A DNA stretch of 64,000 nt from Pseudobdellovibrio exovorus JSS (GCF_000348725.1 NC_020813.1:1898248-1962247); one strand, 5' to 3'; positions 37,501-48,306 are shown, counted from the first letter of the stretch. The notes: generated by a model from the sequence alone, not told the origin. Made by a program: numbers and translations.

Positions 37501-38665
37501 CTTTTTCTTCCAATTTGTTGTAAACAAATGGTTTGAAAAGTTCTAACGCCATTTTCTTAGGTAAACCGCACTGATGTAATTTCAGTGTTGGTCCAACGGT
37601 AATAACCGAACGACCAGAGTAGTCCACACGTTTACCCAATAAGTTTTGACGGAAACGACCTTGTTTACCTTTAAGCATGTCACTTAAAGATTTAAGAGGA
37701 CGTTTATTCGGACCAGTAAATGTTTTACCACGACGACCATTATCCAATAATGCATCAACCGCTTCTTGTAACATACGTTTTTCATTGCGGATGATGATAT
37801 CCGGAGCGTTCAGCTCTTGAAGACGTTTCAAACGATTATTACGATTGATTACGCGGCGATAAAGATCATTTAGATCTGAAGTCGCGAAACGACCGCCATC
37901 CAATGGAACCAATGGACGTAAATCAGGTGGCAATACAGGAAGCGCTTCTAACATCATCCATTCGGGCTTATTAGAAGAACCTTTGAACGCTTCAACTACT
38001 TTCAGACGCTTAGATAATTTTTTAATACCCGCTTCTGATTTTGTTTCTTTCAATTCCATTCTTAACTTACGAGACAAGTACTCGCAGTCAATTTTACGCA
38101 ACATCTCACGTACAGACTCGCCGCCCATACCCGCTTTGAAGCTTGGACCGAACTCATTAAGAGCTGCTTGGTACGCTTCTTCAGAAAGAACAGCACCTTC
38201 TTCAAGTGTTGTCTCCATCGGATCAATCACGATGTATGATTCACAGTAAAGAACCTTCTCAACATCTTTCAATGAAAGGTTAAGTAAGTTACCGATACGT
38301 GAAGGCAATGATCTTAAGAACCAGATGTGCGCTACCGGAGACGAAAGCTCGATGTGACCTAAGCGCTCACGACGAACTTTAGTTTGTGTAACTTCAACGC
38401 CACACTTTTCACAGATAACACCGCGGTATTTCATACGTTTGTATTTACCGCATAGGCATTCATAATCTTTGATTGGACCGAAAATTTTAGCACAGAACAA
38501 ACCGTCACGCTCAGGTTTGAACGTACGGTAATTGATTGTTTCTGGTTTTTTAACTTCACCGAATGACCATTCACGGATCATTTCAGGCGAAGCCAATGAA
38601 ATTCTAACGGCATCAAACGAAAGTGGATCTTTTGGTTTGTCGAAAAAATTTAATAAATCTCTCAC
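34559..38665 (-). CDS. rpoC: RNA polymerase beta' subunit
   Basis: This 1368-residue catalytic subunit has the N-terminal zinc site [22 protein letters not shown] (in part), [16 protein letters not shown], the active-site [15 protein letters not shown], the second zinc site [19 protein letters not shown] (in part), and trigger-loop [16 protein letters not shown]. It is followed by a 136-base spacer and rpsL, and lies 22 bases after rpoB. Confidence 0.99.
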   Translation of the reverse strand: MRDLLNFFDKPKDPLSFDAVRISLASPEMIREWSFGEVKKPETINYRTFKPERDGLFCAKIFGPIKDYECLCGKYKRMKYRGVICEKCGVEVTQTKVRRERLGHIELSSPVAHIWFLRSLPSRIGNLLNLSLKDVEKVLYCESYIVIDPMETTLEEGAVLSEEAYQAALNEFGPSFKAGMGGESVREMLRKIDCEYLSRKLRMELKETKSEAGIKKLSKRLKVVEAFKGSSNKPEWMMLEALPVLPPDLRPLVPLDGGRFATSDLNDLYRRVINRNNRLKRLQELNAPDIIIRNEKRMLQEAVDALLDNGRRGKTFTGPNKRPLKSLSDMLKGKQGRFRQNLLGKRVDYSGRSVITVGPTLKLHQCGLPKKMALELFKPFVYNKLEEKGLATTIKQAKRLVDQETVEVWDILAEVVKEHPVLLNRAPTLHRLGIQAFEPVLHEGKAIQLHPLVCTAFNADFDGDQMAVHVPLSVEAQVEARVLMMSTNNILSPANGKPIINPSQDVVLGLYWMTRIRPGAKGTGKVFASVQEATYAYEAGLVDIQAACKVKIKGKIEETSVGRAILSDAVPKEVPFASINTVMSKKAIAALIDTTFRHAGAKATCILADQIMQLGFKYSTLAGLSISLDDMIIPESKAGMIADAEKHVEEIQQQYDEGLITDGERYNKVVDIWAQTSDKVAKEMMSQIEKQKFVVDGKEIVGPSFNPIYVMADSGARGSFNQLRQLGGMRGLMAKPSGEIIETPITANFREGLTVLQYFISTHGARKGLADTALKTANSGYLTRRLVDVAQDVVVSEIDCGTTEGLDIIPVYEAGEIIQGIGERILGRTPLHDIVDPTNNTILVKANSEIDETAVKKIDDLGIEKVTIRSALTCEAKRGVCVKCYGRDLARGATVNLGETVGIIAAQSIGEPGTQLTMRTFHLGGAASRSVEQSVHTSRYEGTLKLVNVQSVRNRNGKLTVMNRNGQALVIDETGRERENFKLVYGTVLSYNEGDKVAKGATVAEWDPYSNPIISEVTAKIQFQDIVEGVTMSEQVDPVTGFATKVITESKSSDNKPTVLLVDESGKVLNLPGREIPARYMIPVGAQLLVTDAQDVHAGDVIAKMHRETSKTKDITGGLPRVAELFEARKPKEAAIISEIDGYVTFGKDVKGKQRVIVTPEIGEQREYLIPKGKHVAVREGEFVRAGEALMDGPTNPHDVLAVLGANALSAYLVNEVQEVYRLQGVGINDKHVEVIVRQMLRKVEVIDAGDTRFLSGEQVERTTFNAENERVLREGGQIATAKSLLLGITKVSLSTESWISAASFQETTKVLTEAAINSKTDHLRGLKENIIMGRLIPAGTGLTSYKRWKVVVTEDEEMESAALPMGG

Positions 38666-38687
38666 AGTAATCTCCTACTTCTACTCG

Positions 38688-41600
38688 TTAGTGTTGAACC
38701 GGTTCATTTGCGTTTGACTCTGGATCATCAGTTAAAGGCTCGTCATCTGTTAAGATGTCTGACTCAACCAATTCCACGTTCATCGCTAACGACTGAAGTT
38801 CTTTGATTAATACGTTAAATGACTCTGGCAATCCCGGCTCAAGGATGTTCTCGCCGCGTACGATACTTTCGTACATACGAGTTCTACCCGCTACGTCATC
38901 CGACTTAACAGTCAGGAACTCTTGTAGTGAGTAAGCAGCACCGTAAGCTTCGATCGCCCAAACTTCCATTTCCCCTAAACGCTGACCACCGAATTGCGCT
39001 TTACCGCCAAGTGGCTGCTGAGAAACTAGAGAGTAAGGTCCAATTGAACGAGCATGGATCTTCTCTTCAACCAAGTGATGAAGTTTCAACATGTACATGA
39101 TACCGACTGTAACCGCGTTGCTGAACGGCTCGCCCGTACGACCATCAATCAAGATAGATTGAGTTGTCGCTAACTCAGCTTTCTTCAACAGATCACGCAT
39201 ATCAGATTCATGCGCACCATCAAATACCGGTGTTCCAACGTGGATACCATCTTTGATTGCAACTGCCATCTTCTTCAATGAAGTCTCGTCTGCTTTATCT
39301 ACTTTTGCTGAAATGTCAGTATCTTGGTAGATCTCTTTCATTTTAGCTCTCATAGAGTCTGCATCGAATTTTTCTAATTGTTCTTGGATTTGTTTACCCA
39401 AGTTATGAGCGGCCCAACCCAAGTGAACTTCAAGGATCTGACCGATATTCATACGCGAAGGTACGCCCAGCGGGTTCAGAACCATGTCAACCGGAGTTCC
39501 GTCAGCTAAGTAAGGCATGTCTTCTTGAGGTAATACTTTTGAAACAACACCCTTATTACCATGACGTCCGGCGAATTTATCACCGACTTGCAATTTACGT
39601 TTAATAGCAACGTAAACTTTAACCATTTTGATTACGCCTGGAGGTAACTCGTCACCTTTTTTCAAGCGGTCGATTTTTTCATTAAATACTAACTTAACAG
39701 CATCTAATTGGTTACGAGCGCCATCGATGATTTTGCTAACTTGGAATTCTAAATCTTGCTCAAGAGGTAAGTAGCTCAAAAGCTCAAATGGAATTGTTTC
39801 TAAGTCTGCAGATGTGATGTCTTGGCCTTTATTTAAAAGCTTAACACTTCCATCTTCATTTAGAAGAATACCAGTTGTTTTCTTACCGATCACGATTTCA
39901 CGCAATTTTTCGATAGCGTTATTGCGGATAACGTTTTGTTCGATAACAAGATCTTTTTCTAATTTGATACGTTTTTCTTCGATGATAGAAGCTAAACGCT
40001 CGTCGCGGTCAGCACCTTCACGAGAGTAAACTTGCGCATCGATAACAGTTCCGTAAACACCAGATGGAACACGTAAAGATGTATCACGAACGTCACCGGC
40101 TTTTTCACCGAAGATCGCGCGTAATAATTTCTCCTCAGGTGATAACTGAGTTTCACCTTTAGGAGTTACTTTACCAACTAAGATGTAACCCGGTTTAACT
40201 TCTGCACCGATACGGATGATACCTGAAGTATCAAGATCTTTTAACGCTTCTTCACCAACGTTAGCGATATCACGTGTGATCTCTTCTTTACCTAATTTAG
40301 TGTCACGAGCGATACATTCGAACTCTTCAATGTGAACTGAAGTGTACGTGTCTTCTTTCAGAAGTCTTTCTGAAATCAAGATAGAATCCTCGAAGTTGTA
40401 ACCCATCCAAGGAGTGAACGCGACAAGGATGTTTTGTCCAAGTGCCAATTCACCTAACTCTGTAGATGGACCATCCGCGATGATGTCGCCTTTGAAGACT
40501 TTATCACCTTTTTTAACGATTGGTTTTTGATTGAAACATGTATTTTGGTTTGTACGTTGGTACTTCGTTAAGTTGTAGATATCAACGTTCGCTCCCAATT
40601 CACCGCCTTTAGCAAGACGACGAACCACGATACGAGAAGCATCCACTTCTTCCACGATACCATCGTTAGAAGAAACAACTGAAGTTCCAGAGTCACGCGC
40701 CACTAAGCGCTCAACGCCAGTACCAACCAATGGAGCGCGAGATTTCAACAGAGGCACCGCTTGACGTTGCATGTTCGATCCCATCAAGGCACGGTTGGCA
40801 TCATCATGCTCTAAGAATGGGATCAAAGAAGCTGCGATAGAAACCAACTGTGACGGAGAAACGTCCATCAAAGATACTTTTTCACGGTCAACTAACTCGT
40901 ACTCACCATCACGGCGTACAGTTAAGTTACCTTGTCCCAATTCCTTACTGTATTTTTCATCAGTCGGAGCTTGAGCGATAAAGTGTCCACCCTCTTCAAG
41001 AGCTGACATGTAGTGAATTTCAGATGAAACACGTCCACCTTCAACTTTGCGGTACGGAGTCTCGATGAAACCATAGCTGTTGATACGAGCATAAGTCGAC
41101 AAAGACGCGATAAGACCGATGTTTGGTCCCTCTGGAGTCTCGATCGGGCAAATACGTCCGTAATGCGTCGGATGTACGTCACGTACTTCGAAACCAGCGC
41201 GGTCACGAGTCAGACCTCCGGGTCCAAGTGCAGATAGACGACGTTTGTGAGTGATCTCAGATAATGGATTTGTTTGATCCATGAACTGAGATAATTGAGA
41301 AGAACCGAAGAACTCTTTCACTACGGCATTCACTGGCTTAGCGTTAACTAAGTCATGTGGCATCATCGTTTCTACGTCTTGCAATGACATACGCTCTTTG
41401 ATGGCTCTTTCCATACGAACCAAACCTACGCGGTATTGGTTTTCTAAAAGCTCACCCACAGAACGAACACGGCGATTACCTAAGTGATCGATATCATCAA
41501 CAACACCACGACCATTTTTCAGATCGATCAAGTGTCTTACAGTCGACAAGATATCTTTATGAGTTAAAACGCGGAAGCTCGGAGGACATTCTTCCATCGA

Positions 41601-42863
41601 GATACCGAATTTGTGATTGATTTTAATACGACCAACTTCTGATAAGTCATACGCTTCTGCATCGAAGAATAGACGATTGAAATAAGCTTCAGCCGCTTCC
41701 ATTACTGGAGGCTCACCAGGACGTAGACGTTTGTAGATTTCTATTAAAGCTTCTTCTTTGTTGTTAACTTTATCAACTAACAAAGTATTTCTTAAGAATG
41801 GACCAACAGTTAGACCATCGAAGAAAATTAAGTAGAAGTTTTCAATACCAGCAGAAACTGCTTTTTTAATAATTGAAACAGTTAATTCATTGTTTGCATC
41901 TGCAATGATTTCACCTGTTGACTCATCGATTAAAGGCTTAGCTAATACTTTGCCTTCTAAATCTTGAGGTTGAACTTCAACTTCAGTTAAGTTCAAGTCT
42001 TTTACTTTTTTAACGATAGCACGTGTGATACGACGACCCGCTTTAACCAGAACCTCGCCTGATTTTGGATCCACGATATCAGCAATCGCTCTTTGACCAG
42101 ACATTCTTTCGATATCTAGCTTACGATATAAAGATTTACCTTTAACTACGATTTCATCTAGATCGTAGAAGTACTCAAGTAATTGCTCAACATTGTAACC
42201 CAATGCTTTTAACAAGATTGTTACAGGGAATTTACGACGACGATCGATACGAACGTGGATAACGTCTTTTTGGTCGAACTCAACGTCTAACCAAGAACCA
42301 CGGTATGGAATCACGCGTGCAGAGTAGATTAATTTACCAGAAGCGTTGTTCTTACCACCATCGTGGTCAAAGAAAACACCCGGAGATCTGTGTAATTGAG
42401 AAACAACAACACGCTCAGTTCCGTTGATGATGAAAGAACCGTTAGCTGTCATCAATGGGATTTCACCCAGATAAACTTCTTGTTCTTTTACATCGCGGAT
42501 GCTGCGAGCTTCTGTTTCTTCATCAATATCAAAAACGATAAGACGTAGAGTTACTTTGATCGGAGCAGCGAAAGTCATACCACGTTGACGGCACTCGTCT
42601 ACGTCGTACTTAGCTGGCTCAAGAGTGTAACTTACGAACTCTAAAGACGAAGTGTTATTGAAATCAGAGATTGGAAATACTGATTTAAAAACACCATTCA
42701 GACCTTCATCACCACGACGATCTGGATCAGTTTCTCTTTGCAAGAAAGCTTCGTATGATCTTTTTTGCAATTCGATCAGATTTGGAATTTCAATAACTTG
42801 TTTATTTTTTGCGAACGATTTTCTAATTCTCAGATTAGATGCAGTAATCGGAGTTTGGTTCAT
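38688..42863 (-). CDS. rpoB: RNA polymerase beta subunit
   Basis: This 1391-residue beta subunit has a rifampicin-pocket sequence [38 protein letters not shown] (in part) matching the wild-type sensitive pattern. [11 protein letters not shown] and the C-terminal [21 protein letters not shown] (in part) are the usual catalytic and clamp motifs. A GGGAGACGGA ribosome site precedes the ATG. It is separated from rplL by an attenuator-like hairpin. Confidence 0.99.
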   Translation of the reverse strand: MNQTPITASNLRIRKSFAKNKQVIEIPNLIELQKRSYEAFLQRETDPDRRGDEGLNGVFKSVFPISDFNNTSSLEFVSYTLEPAKYDVDECRQRGMTFAAPIKVTLRLIVFDIDEETEARSIRDVKEQEVYLGEIPLMTANGSFIINGTERVVVSQLHRSPGVFFDHDGGKNNASGKLIYSARVIPYRGSWLDVEFDQKDVIHVRIDRRRKFPVTILLKALGYNVEQLLEYFYDLDEIVVKGKSLYRKLDIERMSGQRAIADIVDPKSGEVLVKAGRRITRAIVKKVKDLNLTEVEVQPQDLEGKVLAKPLIDESTGEIIADANNELTVSIIKKAVSAGIENFYLIFFDGLTVGPFLRNTLLVDKVNNKEEALIEIYKRLRPGEPPVMEAAEAYFNRLFFDAEAYDLSEVGRIKINHKFGISMEECPPSFRVLTHKDILSTVRHLIDLKNGRGVVDDIDHLGNRRVRSVGELLENQYRVGLVRMERAIKERMSLQDVETMMPHDLVNAKPVNAVVKEFFGSSQLSQFMDQTNPLSEITHKRRLSALGPGGLTRDRAGFEVRDVHPTHYGRICPIETPEGPNIGLIASLSTYARINSYGFIETPYRKVEGGRVSSEIHYMSALEEGGHFIAQAPTDEKYSKELGQGNLTVRRDGEYELVDREKVSLMDVSPSQLVSIAASLIPFLEHDDANRALMGSNMQRQAVPLLKSRAPLVGTGVERLVARDSGTSVVSSNDGIVEEVDASRIVVRRLAKGGELGANVDIYNLTKYQRTNQNTCFNQKPIVKKGDKVFKGDIIADGPSTELGELALGQNILVAFTPWMGYNFEDSILISERLLKEDTYTSVHIEEFECIARDTKLGKEEITRDIANVGEEALKDLDTSGIIRIGAEVKPGYILVGKVTPKGETQLSPEEKLLRAIFGEKAGDVRDTSLRVPSGVYGTVIDAQVYSREGADRDERLASIIEEKRIKLEKDLVIEQNVIRNNAIEKLREIVIGKKTTGILLNEDGSVKLLNKGQDITSADLETIPFELLSYLPLEQDLEFQVSKIIDGARNQLDAVKLVFNEKIDRLKKGDELPPGVIKMVKVYVAIKRKLQVGDKFAGRHGNKGVVSKVLPQEDMPYLADGTPVDMVLNPLGVPSRMNIGQILEVHLGWAAHNLGKQIQEQLEKFDADSMRAKMKEIYQDTDISAKVDKADETSLKKMAVAIKDGIHVGTPVFDGAHESDMRDLLKKAELATTQSILIDGRTGEPFSNAVTVGIMYMLKLHHLVEEKIHARSIGPYSLVSQQPLGGKAQFGGQRLGEMEVWAIEAYGAAYSLQEFLTVKSDDVAGRTRMYESIVRGENILEPGLPESFNVLIKELQSLAMNVELVESDILTDDEPLTDDPESNANEPVQH

Positions 42864-42975
42864 TCCGTCTCCCAGAATATTAAGCTGTTTTTAGCTTTTA
42901 AAATCGAAGTTTCGCTTCGGGGGGAAATCTTCAAGGCCCACATTAAATAGAATTTCGTATATATCTTAAAAACAC

Positions 42976-43014
42976 AAAAATCCGGATGAGAAAACAGAGC
43001 CCCTCATCCAGATT
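42976..43014 (-). terminator. attenuator-like terminator between rplL and rpoB
   Basis: On the minus strand a 12-base stem (43014-43003 with 42990-42979, one G-U pair) encloses a 12-base loop and is followed by five T's and a second T-run. In Escherichia coli a partial terminator occupies exactly this position and lowers rpoBC relative to rplJL. A smaller CGAAG/CTTCG hairpin lies further downstream (42905-42920). Confidence 0.85.
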
Positions 43015-43029
43015 AAATTAGAAACAAAA

Positions 43030-43404
43030 TTACTTAACAGTAACTTTCGCGCCTGCTGTTTCCAAAGCCTTTTTGATTTTTTCAGCTTCTTCTTTAGTAG
43101 CGCCTTCTTTAACTGCTTTTCCGCCAGCTTCAACTAAAGCTTTTGCTTCAGCTAAACCTAAACCAGTGATCGCACGTACTTCTTTGATCACGTTGATTTT
43201 GTTAGCACCAGCGTCTGCTAAGATAACATCGAAAGATGTTTTTTCTTCAGCAGCTGCACCAGCACCAGCGCCTGCACCAGCAACCATTACAGGTGCAGCA
43301 GCAGATACGCCCCATTTTTCTTCTAATGTTTTTACTAATTCAGCGATTTCAAGAACTGTTTTGTTCGAAAGCGCTTCAACTAATTGTTCGTTTGTTAATG
43401 ACAT
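43030..43404 (-). CDS. rplL: 50S ribosomal protein L7/L12
   Basis: This 124-residue stalk protein has an N-terminal dimer helix ([20 protein letters not shown]), a hinge of Ala/Gly repeats (about 40-52), and a C-terminal factor-binding domain with [24 protein letters not shown] (in part) and a VTVK-like end. It recruits elongation factors. It is 42 bases after rplJ. Confidence 0.98.
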   Translation of the reverse strand: MSLTNEQLVEALSNKTVLEIAELVKTLEEKWGVSAAAPVMVAGAGAGAGAAAEEKTSFDVILADAGANKINVIKEVRAITGLGLAEAKALVEAGGKAVKEGATKEEAEKIKKALETAGAKVTVK

Positions 43405-43446
43405 AAAATTTTTCCTTCCAAAATTAATTTAAAACTAAGTTATCAA

Positions 43447-43971
43447 CTATGCTTCTGGTGCAGGAGCAGCTTCAGCCGCTGGTGCGCCATTCTTTGTAGC
43501 ATATTCGTTTAATACACGTGCCAATCTTGCACTTGGTTCTTTTAACAAGCACAGGAATTGAGCGCGTAATTGATCTTTACCTGGTAATGTAGCCAAGAAC
43601 TTGATCTTATTTTGATCAAGAGCTTCTCCGTCCATAATACCTGTTTTGATCTTAAGAGCCTCAACATCTTTCGCGAAATCAGCTAGTGTTTTTGCAACGC
43701 CAACAACTTCGTTGAATGCGAATACGATTGCATTCGTTCCAACCATTGTTGAGTCAAAAGCACCTTCTACTTTCGGATGATCTTTGAACGCGCGCTTCGC
43801 TAATGTGTTGCGCACAACCTTCATCTCAGACTCTACAGCGTGTAGCTTTTTACGTAAGTTCGTAACTTGCTCCACTTTAATGCCCTTAAAGTCTACGACA
43901 AAGGCCCCTTTAGCTTGTGCTAATTTTTCAGAGATCAATTTAATGTCTGCATCTTTATCAGCTTTTAACAT
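43447..43971 (-). CDS. rplJ: 50S ribosomal protein L10
   Basis: This 174-residue L10 anchors the L7/L12 stalk and in Escherichia coli represses its own message. The ATG at 43971 has GGGAGG 7 bases upstream, and the family start [12 protein letters not shown] follows, so the longer upstream frame is rejected. [21 protein letters not shown] (shortened) and a C-terminal Ala/Pro-rich tail are seen. Confidence 0.96.
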   Translation of the reverse strand: MLKADKDADIKLISEKLAQAKGAFVVDFKGIKVEQVTNLRKKLHAVESEMKVVRNTLAKRAFKDHPKVEGAFDSTMVGTNAIVFAFNEVVGVAKTLADFAKDVEALKIKTGIMDGEALDQNKIKFLATLPGKDQLRAQFLCLLKEPSARLARVLNEYATKNGAPAAEAAPAPEA

Positions 43972-44101
43972 ACCGGAACCTCCCTTCGTTAGAATTAAGA
44001 ACGTCCGTCTCGGGTGGCTCAAGCTGCAAAACCTATTTTTGCGGCTCAATTTAGGTTCTTACGAACACCAATCGTCAGCGACGTTCTGTTAGTTTTATCT
44101 A
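43972..44101 (-). ncRNA. L10-leader-like structured region before rplJ
   Basis: This 130-base spacer between rplA and rplJ folds on the minus strand. AGAACGTC (44087-44080) pairs exactly with GACGTTCT (44005-43998), and inside it AGCCGCAAAA pairs with TTTTGCAGCT around the loop ATAGG (44046-44022). The position and layout match the ribosomal L10 leader bound by L10(L12)4 in many bacteria. Assignment rests on position and visible pairing. Confidence 0.55.
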
Positions 44102-44800
44102 CTAATCTGCAGATCCAGCCATCGCTTGATTTGCATCAAGTTTGATACCAGGACCCATAGTTGAAGCTACGCTTAAAGATCTTAAGTAAGTACCTTTAGA
44201 TGTAGCAGGCTTAGCTTTAACGATCGCTTGAATGAAAGCATTGAAGTTGTCTTTCAATTTATCAGCGCCCATTGATTTACGTCCGATAGAAACATGTACG
44301 ATACCTGCTTTATCAACGCGGAAATCTAACTTACCTTTTTTCTCAGCTGTAACAGCTTCGCCAACGTTCATAGTTACAGTTCCAACCTTAGGGTTTGGCA
44401 TCAAACCACGAGGTCCAAGAACCTTAGCTACTTTAGAAACTGTCGCCATCATATCTGGAGATGCGATACATTTATCGAAATCTAACCAACCGCCATTGAT
44501 TTTCTCAACTAGGTCTTCAGCTCCGACATAATCAGCACCAGCAGCTTTTGCTTCATTTTCTTTAGGGCCCTTAGCAAATACAACTACACGTACAGTTTTA
44601 CCTAAACCGTGAGGTAATGCGATAGCACCACGAACTTGTTGATCTGATTGCTTAGGGTCAATACCCAAGCGAACAGCTACGTCGATAGACTCGTCAAATT
44701 TAGCTGGAGCAGTGTCTACAGCTAGTTTGATACCATCTTCGAAAGAGTATTTTTTTGTTGAATCGACTTTTTTAGAAGCCTCTACGAATTTTTTACCCAT
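44102..44800 (-). CDS. rplA: 50S ribosomal protein L1
   Basis: This 232-residue L1 forms the mobile L1 stalk that releases E-site tRNA and in Escherichia coli represses the rplKA message. [15 protein letters not shown] is the diagnostic motif, with [20 protein letters not shown] (shortened) near the start. It is 7 bases after rplK. Confidence 0.98.
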   Translation of the reverse strand: MGKKFVEASKKVDSTKKYSFEDGIKLAVDTAPAKFDESIDVAVRLGIDPKQSDQQVRGAIALPHGLGKTVRVVVFAKGPKENEAKAAGADYVGAEDLVEKINGGWLDFDKCIASPDMMATVSKVAKVLGPRGLMPNPKVGTVTMNVGEAVTAEKKGKLDFRVDKAGIVHVSIGRKSMGADKLKDNFNAFIQAIVKAKPATSKGTYLRSLSVASTMGPGIKLDANQAMAGSAD

Positions 44801-44807
44801 CTTGCAC

Positions 44808-45230
44808 CTACTCTACGTCAATACCCATGCTCTTCGCCGTGCCGGCTACTTGAGACATAGCTGATTCTACTTTAACGCAGTTTAAATCAGGCAACTTAGT
44901 AGTTGCGATAGTTTTGATTTGGTCCTGTTTGATTTTTCCGACTTTGTCTTTTTGAGGCTGTTTTGAACCAGACTCTAATTTCAATGCCTTTTTGATCAAA
45001 GAAGATACCGGAGGCGTCTTAGTGATGAATGTAAACGAACGGTCTTGGTAAACAGTGATGATGATAGGCACGATGCTATCACCCAACGCTTGTGTTTTAG
45101 CGTTGAACTGCTTACAGAACTCCATAATGTTTACCCCATGCTGTCCAAGTGCCGGTCCAACGGGTGGAGCTGGATTCGCTTTCCCTGCCGGTATTTGCAA
45201 TTTGATCATACCTGTAACTTTTTTTGCCAT
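44808..45230 (-). CDS. rplK: 50S ribosomal protein L11
   Basis: This 140-residue L11 of the GTPase-associated centre has the N-terminal [21 protein letters not shown] (shortened), the substrate region for trimethylation and thiostrepton, and the rRNA-binding C-terminal [10 protein letters not shown] end. It follows a hairpin-bearing 87-base leader. Confidence 0.98.
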   Translation of the reverse strand: MAKKVTGMIKLQIPAGKANPAPPVGPALGQHGVNIMEFCKQFNAKTQALGDSIVPIIITVYQDRSFTFITKTPPVSSLIKKALKLESGSKQPQKDKVGKIKQDQIKTIATTKLPDLNCVKVESAMSQVAGTAKSMGIDVE

Positions 45231-45246
45231 TTTGTGATCCCACTTT

Positions 45247-45307
45247 GCATTTGCTTACGTTGCCGCAAGCAAGGGTTTAATTATCAAACTGAGCCCCATG
45301 CTCAGTT
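45247..45307 (-). promoter_or_regulatory. hairpins in the rplK leader (possible L1 site)
   Basis: On the minus strand AACTGAGC pairs with GCTCAGTT around ATGGG (45307-45287), and TTGCTT pairs with AAGCAA around 45251-45274. E. coli L1 represses rplKA through a leader structure at this place. The analogy is by position; no sequence consensus was checked. Confidence 0.4.
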
Positions 45308-45317
45308 CGTTTGAAAA

Positions 45318-45863
45318 CTAATTTTTTTCTACCTGAATGAAATCCAACTCAACAGGAGTTGGACGTCCAAAGATACTTACTAAAACTTTAACTTTAGCTT
45401 TTTCTTCATTGATGTCTTCTACAGTTCCATTGAAGTTACTGAATGGGCCATCAACTACAGTTACTTGCTCACCCACAGAGAAGTTCGCTTTTGCTTTTGG
45501 TTTTTCAGCTAAACCAGCCATCTGCTGAGTCACACGCATAACTTCAGCTTCTGGAACCTCTGGAGGACGAGTTTTAGCGCCACCAGTACCTGCTCCTACG
45601 AAGCCACTCACTTTAGAAGAGTTCTTAACTAAGTGCCATGTCTGATCGCTCAGAACCATGTTTACAAAAATATAACCAGGGAAAAACTTACGAGACTTCG
45701 TTGTTTTTTGCCCTTTAACTAACTCAACAACGCTTTCAGCCGGAATAAGAATATCACCAAACTGCGCTTCCATTTTGTTAGATTTGATTCTTTCTTCGAT
45801 TGCAGTTTTTGCAGTCGATTCACAACCAGTTTGCACGTTAATGATGTACCATTTTTTTTCCAT
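45318..45863 (-). CDS. nusG: transcription termination/antitermination protein NusG
   Basis: This 181-residue NusG has the NGN domain (KKWYIINVQTGCESTAKTAI start, FPGYIFVNMVLSDQTWHLVKN, in part) and a C-terminal KOW domain (GEQVTVVDGPFSNFNGTVEDIN). It binds RNA polymerase to aid processivity and couples to Rho or S10. It is 13 bases after secE. Confidence 0.98.
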   Translation of the reverse strand: MEKKWYIINVQTGCESTAKTAIEERIKSNKMEAQFGDILIPAESVVELVKGQKTTKSRKFFPGYIFVNMVLSDQTWHLVKNSSKVSGFVGAGTGGAKTRPPEVPEAEVMRVTQQMAGLAEKPKAKANFSVGEQVTVVDGPFSNFNGTVEDINEEKAKVKVLVSIFGRPTPVELDFIQVEKN

Positions 45864-45876
45864 GCTAACCCCTTAA

Positions 45877-46254
45877 TTACTTGATCAACTGGTTCAGAAC
45901 AAAACCCGAGAACATATCAAATACGCTAACGATCACACTTGAAATCAAAACCATGATAACAACTACGATAGTCATCCCACGAGTGTCTTTTGCTGGTGGC
46001 CAAACTACCTTACGCACTTCTGCGATCACTTCATCCGCCCACTTCAAAATACCTTTATTGAACTGAAGATAAATAAAAAGACCAAAGGCAACCGCAATCG
46101 GTAATCCATGTCTAACAAGATCATAATTCATCGCTCTTGCTACCACACTGAACGCGCCAGAGAAAACTTTCAACAATGTAGCTAATGTAAAACCTACGAT
46201 CGCAGAAAATGTAAGGAAACTAAGAGTTACAATTTTCGAATTTGTATTATCCAT
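45877..46254 (-). CDS. secE: preprotein translocase subunit SecE
   Basis: This protein of about 125 residues has three membrane segments (about 10-30, 43-60, 95-118), as in enteric SecE. The conserved amphipathic segment EVIAEVRKVVWPPAKDTRG precedes the last helix. The ATG at 46254 is preferred; 46269 is an in-frame alternative without a better ribosome site. It stabilises SecY. It follows tRNA-Trp and precedes nusG. Confidence 0.95.
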   Translation of the reverse strand: MDNTNSKIVTLSFLTFSAIVGFTLATLLKVFSGAFSVVARAMNYDLVRHGLPIAVAFGLFIYLQFNKGILKWADEVIAEVRKVVWPPAKDTRGMTIVVVIMVLISSVIVSVFDMFSGFVLNQLIK

Positions 46255-46342
46255 CGTACTCAACCTCATTATTTTTCTTTGTGTTTTTCAACGCTCATCC
46301 AACGCTTCACTTGATAAAATCACTTCGTGAAATCGCGCTAAA

Positions 46343-46418
46343 TGGCAGGGCAAGAGGGATTCGAACCCACGACCTAACGATTTGGAGTCGTTCGCTCTAC
46401 CGCTGGAGCTATTGCCCT
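46343..46418 (-). tRNA. tRNA-Trp (CCA)
   Basis: The acceptor stem AGGGCAA pairs with TTGCCCT and a CCA end is encoded. The anticodon stem AACGA/TCGTT holds loop CTCCAAA with anticodon CCA. The T-arm has the TTCGAAT loop. It lies between tuf and secE. Confidence 0.97.
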
Positions 46419-46440
46419 ATGGTTAAAACACAAGATGCAA

Positions 46441-46470
46441 AATATAACTCTAAAAAGCCAAAAGGGACAA
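46441..46470 (-). promoter_or_regulatory. candidate promoter for tRNA-Trp-secE-nusG nested in the tuf terminator
   Basis: TTGTCC (46470-46465) and TATATT (46446-46441) are 18 bases apart. The start would fall about 15 bases before the tRNA. The -35 element lies within the terminator stem. Confidence 0.4.
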
Positions 46471-46490
46471 CTGCTAAGTTGCCCCTTGGC
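46452..46490 (-). terminator. terminator after tuf
   Basis: On the minus strand GCCAAGGGGCAACT pairs with AGTTGTCCCTTTTGGC around TAGC (46490-46457) and is followed by five T's. It lies 38 bases after the tuf stop and separates tuf from tRNA-Trp. Confidence 0.88.
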
Positions 46491-46528
46491 GTATTTTTTG
46501 AATGTCTGTTTAATGCGCTGTGTAATTA

Positions 46529-47719
46529 CTACTCGATAATTTCAACAACAACACCAGCACCTACAGTACGACCACCCTCACGGATAGCGAAACGTAGAGA
46601 CTGTTCCATAGCGATTGGAGTGATCAACTCAACATTGATCTCAACTTTATCACCAGGCATAACCATTTCAACACCCTCTTTAAGAGTTACAACACCAGTC
46701 ACGTCAGTTGTACGGAAGTAGAACTGTGGACGGTAGTTAGTGAAGAATGGAGTGTGGCGTCCGCCTTCATCTTTAGTCAGGATGTAAGCTTCACCTTTGA
46801 ATTTTTTGTGAGGTTTAACAGAACCTGGTTTAGCTAAAACTTGACCACGTTCAACTTCTTCTTTTTTAGTACCACGTAAAAGAACACCGCAGTTATCGCC
46901 AGCTTGACCTTCATCTAACAACTTACGGAACATTTCGATACCAGTAACTGTTGTTTTTTGAGTTGGACGAATACCGATGATTTCAACTTCGTCATTCACT
47001 TTAACGATACCACGCTCAACACGGCCAGTAACAACTGTACCACGACCAGAGATTGAGAACACGTCCTCAACTGGCATCAAGAAAGTTTTATCAACTGCAC
47101 GAGCAGGTTGTGGGATGTAAGCATCACAAGCTTCCATTAATTTCAAGATAGATGGACGACCCAATTCAGATTGGTCACCTTCTAAACCAAGTTTAGCAGA
47201 ACCTTTTACTATTGGAATCTCGTCACCAGGGAATTCGTATTTTGATAACAATTCACGAACTTCCATTTCAACAAGCTCAAGTAATTCTTTATCGTCAACC
47301 ATGTCACATTTGTTCATGAAAACAACAAGTGCTGGAACACCAACTTGGCGAGCCAAAAGGATGTGTTCACGAGTTTGTGGCATAGGACCGTCAGCAGCAG
47401 AAACAACTAGGATCGCGCCGTCCATTTGAGCAGCACCAGTGATCATATTTTTAACGTAGTCAGCATGGCCTGGGCAATCAACGTGAGCGTAGTGACGATT
47501 GTCAGTTTCGTACTCAACGTGAGTTGTAGAGATAGTAATACCACGAGCTTTTTCTTCTGGAGACTTATCGATTTGGTCGTAAGCCATTGCTTGTGCTTTA
47601 CCTTGAGCTGCAAGAGTTGTCGTAATAGCAGCAGTTAAAGTTGTTTTACCATGGTCAACGTGACCGATAGTACCGATGTTCACATGCGGTTTCGCGCGGT
47701 TAAATTTCTCTTTAGACAT
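46529..47719 (-). CDS. tuf: translation elongation factor Tu
   Basis: This 396-residue GTPase delivers aminoacyl-tRNA. [14 protein letters not shown] is the P-loop, [15 protein letters not shown] spans switch II, NKCDMVD is the base motif, and RTVGAGVV is near the end. AGGAGG lies 4 bases before the ATG. It follows four tRNA genes in the classic tRNA-tuf cluster. No second tuf is seen after fusA. Confidence 0.99.
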   Translation of the reverse strand: MSKEKFNRAKPHVNIGTIGHVDHGKTTLTAAITTTLAAQGKAQAMAYDQIDKSPEEKARGITISTTHVEYETDNRHYAHVDCPGHADYVKNMITGAAQMDGAILVVSAADGPMPQTREHILLARQVGVPALVVFMNKCDMVDDKELLELVEMEVRELLSKYEFPGDEIPIVKGSAKLGLEGDQSELGRPSILKLMEACDAYIPQPARAVDKTFLMPVEDVFSISGRGTVVTGRVERGIVKVNDEVEIIGIRPTQKTTVTGIEMFRKLLDEGQAGDNCGVLLRGTKKEEVERGQVLAKPGSVKPHKKFKGEAYILTKDEGGRHTPFFTNYRPQFYFRTTDVTGVVTLKEGVEMVMPGDKVEINVELITPIAMEQSLRFAIREGGRTVGAGVVVEIIE

Positions 47720-47798
47720 TTGTCCTCCTGCAGAGATTTGTTAATAAACTTTGTTACCAAAACTAATTTTTAAATAAGCAAAAATCAACTCTAAATAA

Positions 47799-47873
47799 TG
47801 GAGCCCGTGATCGGAGCCGAACCGACGACCTCACCCTTACCAAGGGTGTGCTCTACCACTGAGCTACACGGGC
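47799..47873 (-). tRNA. tRNA-Thr (GGT)
   Basis: Acceptor GCCCGTG/CACGGGC with encoded CCA. The anticodon stem CACCC/GGGTG holds TTGGTAA, anticodon GGT. It is the fourth tRNA of the cluster, 79 bases before tuf. Confidence 0.97.
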
Positions 47874-47905
47874 GATAAAATCACCCTTATTAGCCAAAAG
47901 TTAAT

Positions 47906-47982
47906 TGGAGCGGGAGACGGGTCTCGAACCCGCAACCCTCTGCTTGGAAGGCAGATACTCTAGCCAATTGAGCTACTCCCGC
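47906..47982 (-). tRNA. tRNA-Gly (TCC)
   Basis: Acceptor GCGGGAG/CTCCCGC with CCA end. The anticodon stem TCTGC/GCAGA holds CTTCCAA, anticodon TCC. It is the third tRNA of the cluster. Confidence 0.97.
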
Positions 47983-48033
47983 AACCTCAAACTCTTGAGA
48001 CTACGCATTTTTTTATATCCGGCTAGAGATAAA

Positions 48034-48119
48034 TGGTGGATAGGGAAGGATTCGAACCTTCGTAGACCGAAGCCAGCAGATTTACAGTCTGCCCCCTTTA
48101 GCCACTCGGGCACCTATCC
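48034..48119 (-). tRNA. tRNA-Tyr (GTA)
   Basis: Acceptor GGATAGG/CCTATCC with ACCA end. The anticodon stem GCAGA/TCTGC holds CTGTAAA, anticodon GTA. A long variable arm, typical of bacterial tRNA-Tyr, is present, giving 86 bases. Confidence 0.97.
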
Positions 48120-48144
48120 AAAAAAATGCGTACTCGCAAAAATT

Positions 48145-48220
48145 TGGAGCTGGTTATGGGACTCGAACCCGCAACCTGCTGATTACAAATCAGCTGCTCT
48201 ACCAATTGAGCTAAACCAGC
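48145..48220 (-). tRNA. tRNA-Thr (TGT)
   Basis: Acceptor GCTGGTT/AACCAGC with CCA end. The anticodon stem GCTGA/TCAGC holds TTTGTAA, anticodon TGT. It is the first gene of the tRNA-tuf transcript. Confidence 0.97.
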
Positions 48221-48277
48221 ACATAAGACACAACGGGGCCAAAGTAGAAATCGATCCAGTTACGCCGTAACTTGGAA

Positions 48278-48306
48278 TTTTTACTGGATGAAAAGGCCGA
48301 GGTCAA
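48278..48306 (-). promoter_or_regulatory. candidate promoter for the tRNA-tuf cluster
   Basis: TTGACC (48306-48301; 5 of 6 to consensus) and TAAAAA (48283-48278; 4 of 6) are exactly 17 bases apart, about 57 bases before the first tRNA. The rest of the 188-base gap (48221-48408) shows no gene. It holds an inverted repeat at 48255-48276 that falls at the predicted transcript start. Confidence 0.5.

Noticed and set aside
46242-46721. 159-residue plus-strand frame with RGIRTHDLTIWSRSL
   Set aside because: It is antisense to tRNA-Trp and the end of tuf; the text is the reverse of the tRNA.
47905-48270. 121-residue plus-strand frame with text like GLEPATLCLEGRYSSQLSYSR
   Set aside because: It is the antisense translation of the tRNA-Thr, tRNA-Tyr and tRNA-Gly genes, a well-known kind of spurious protein in databases.
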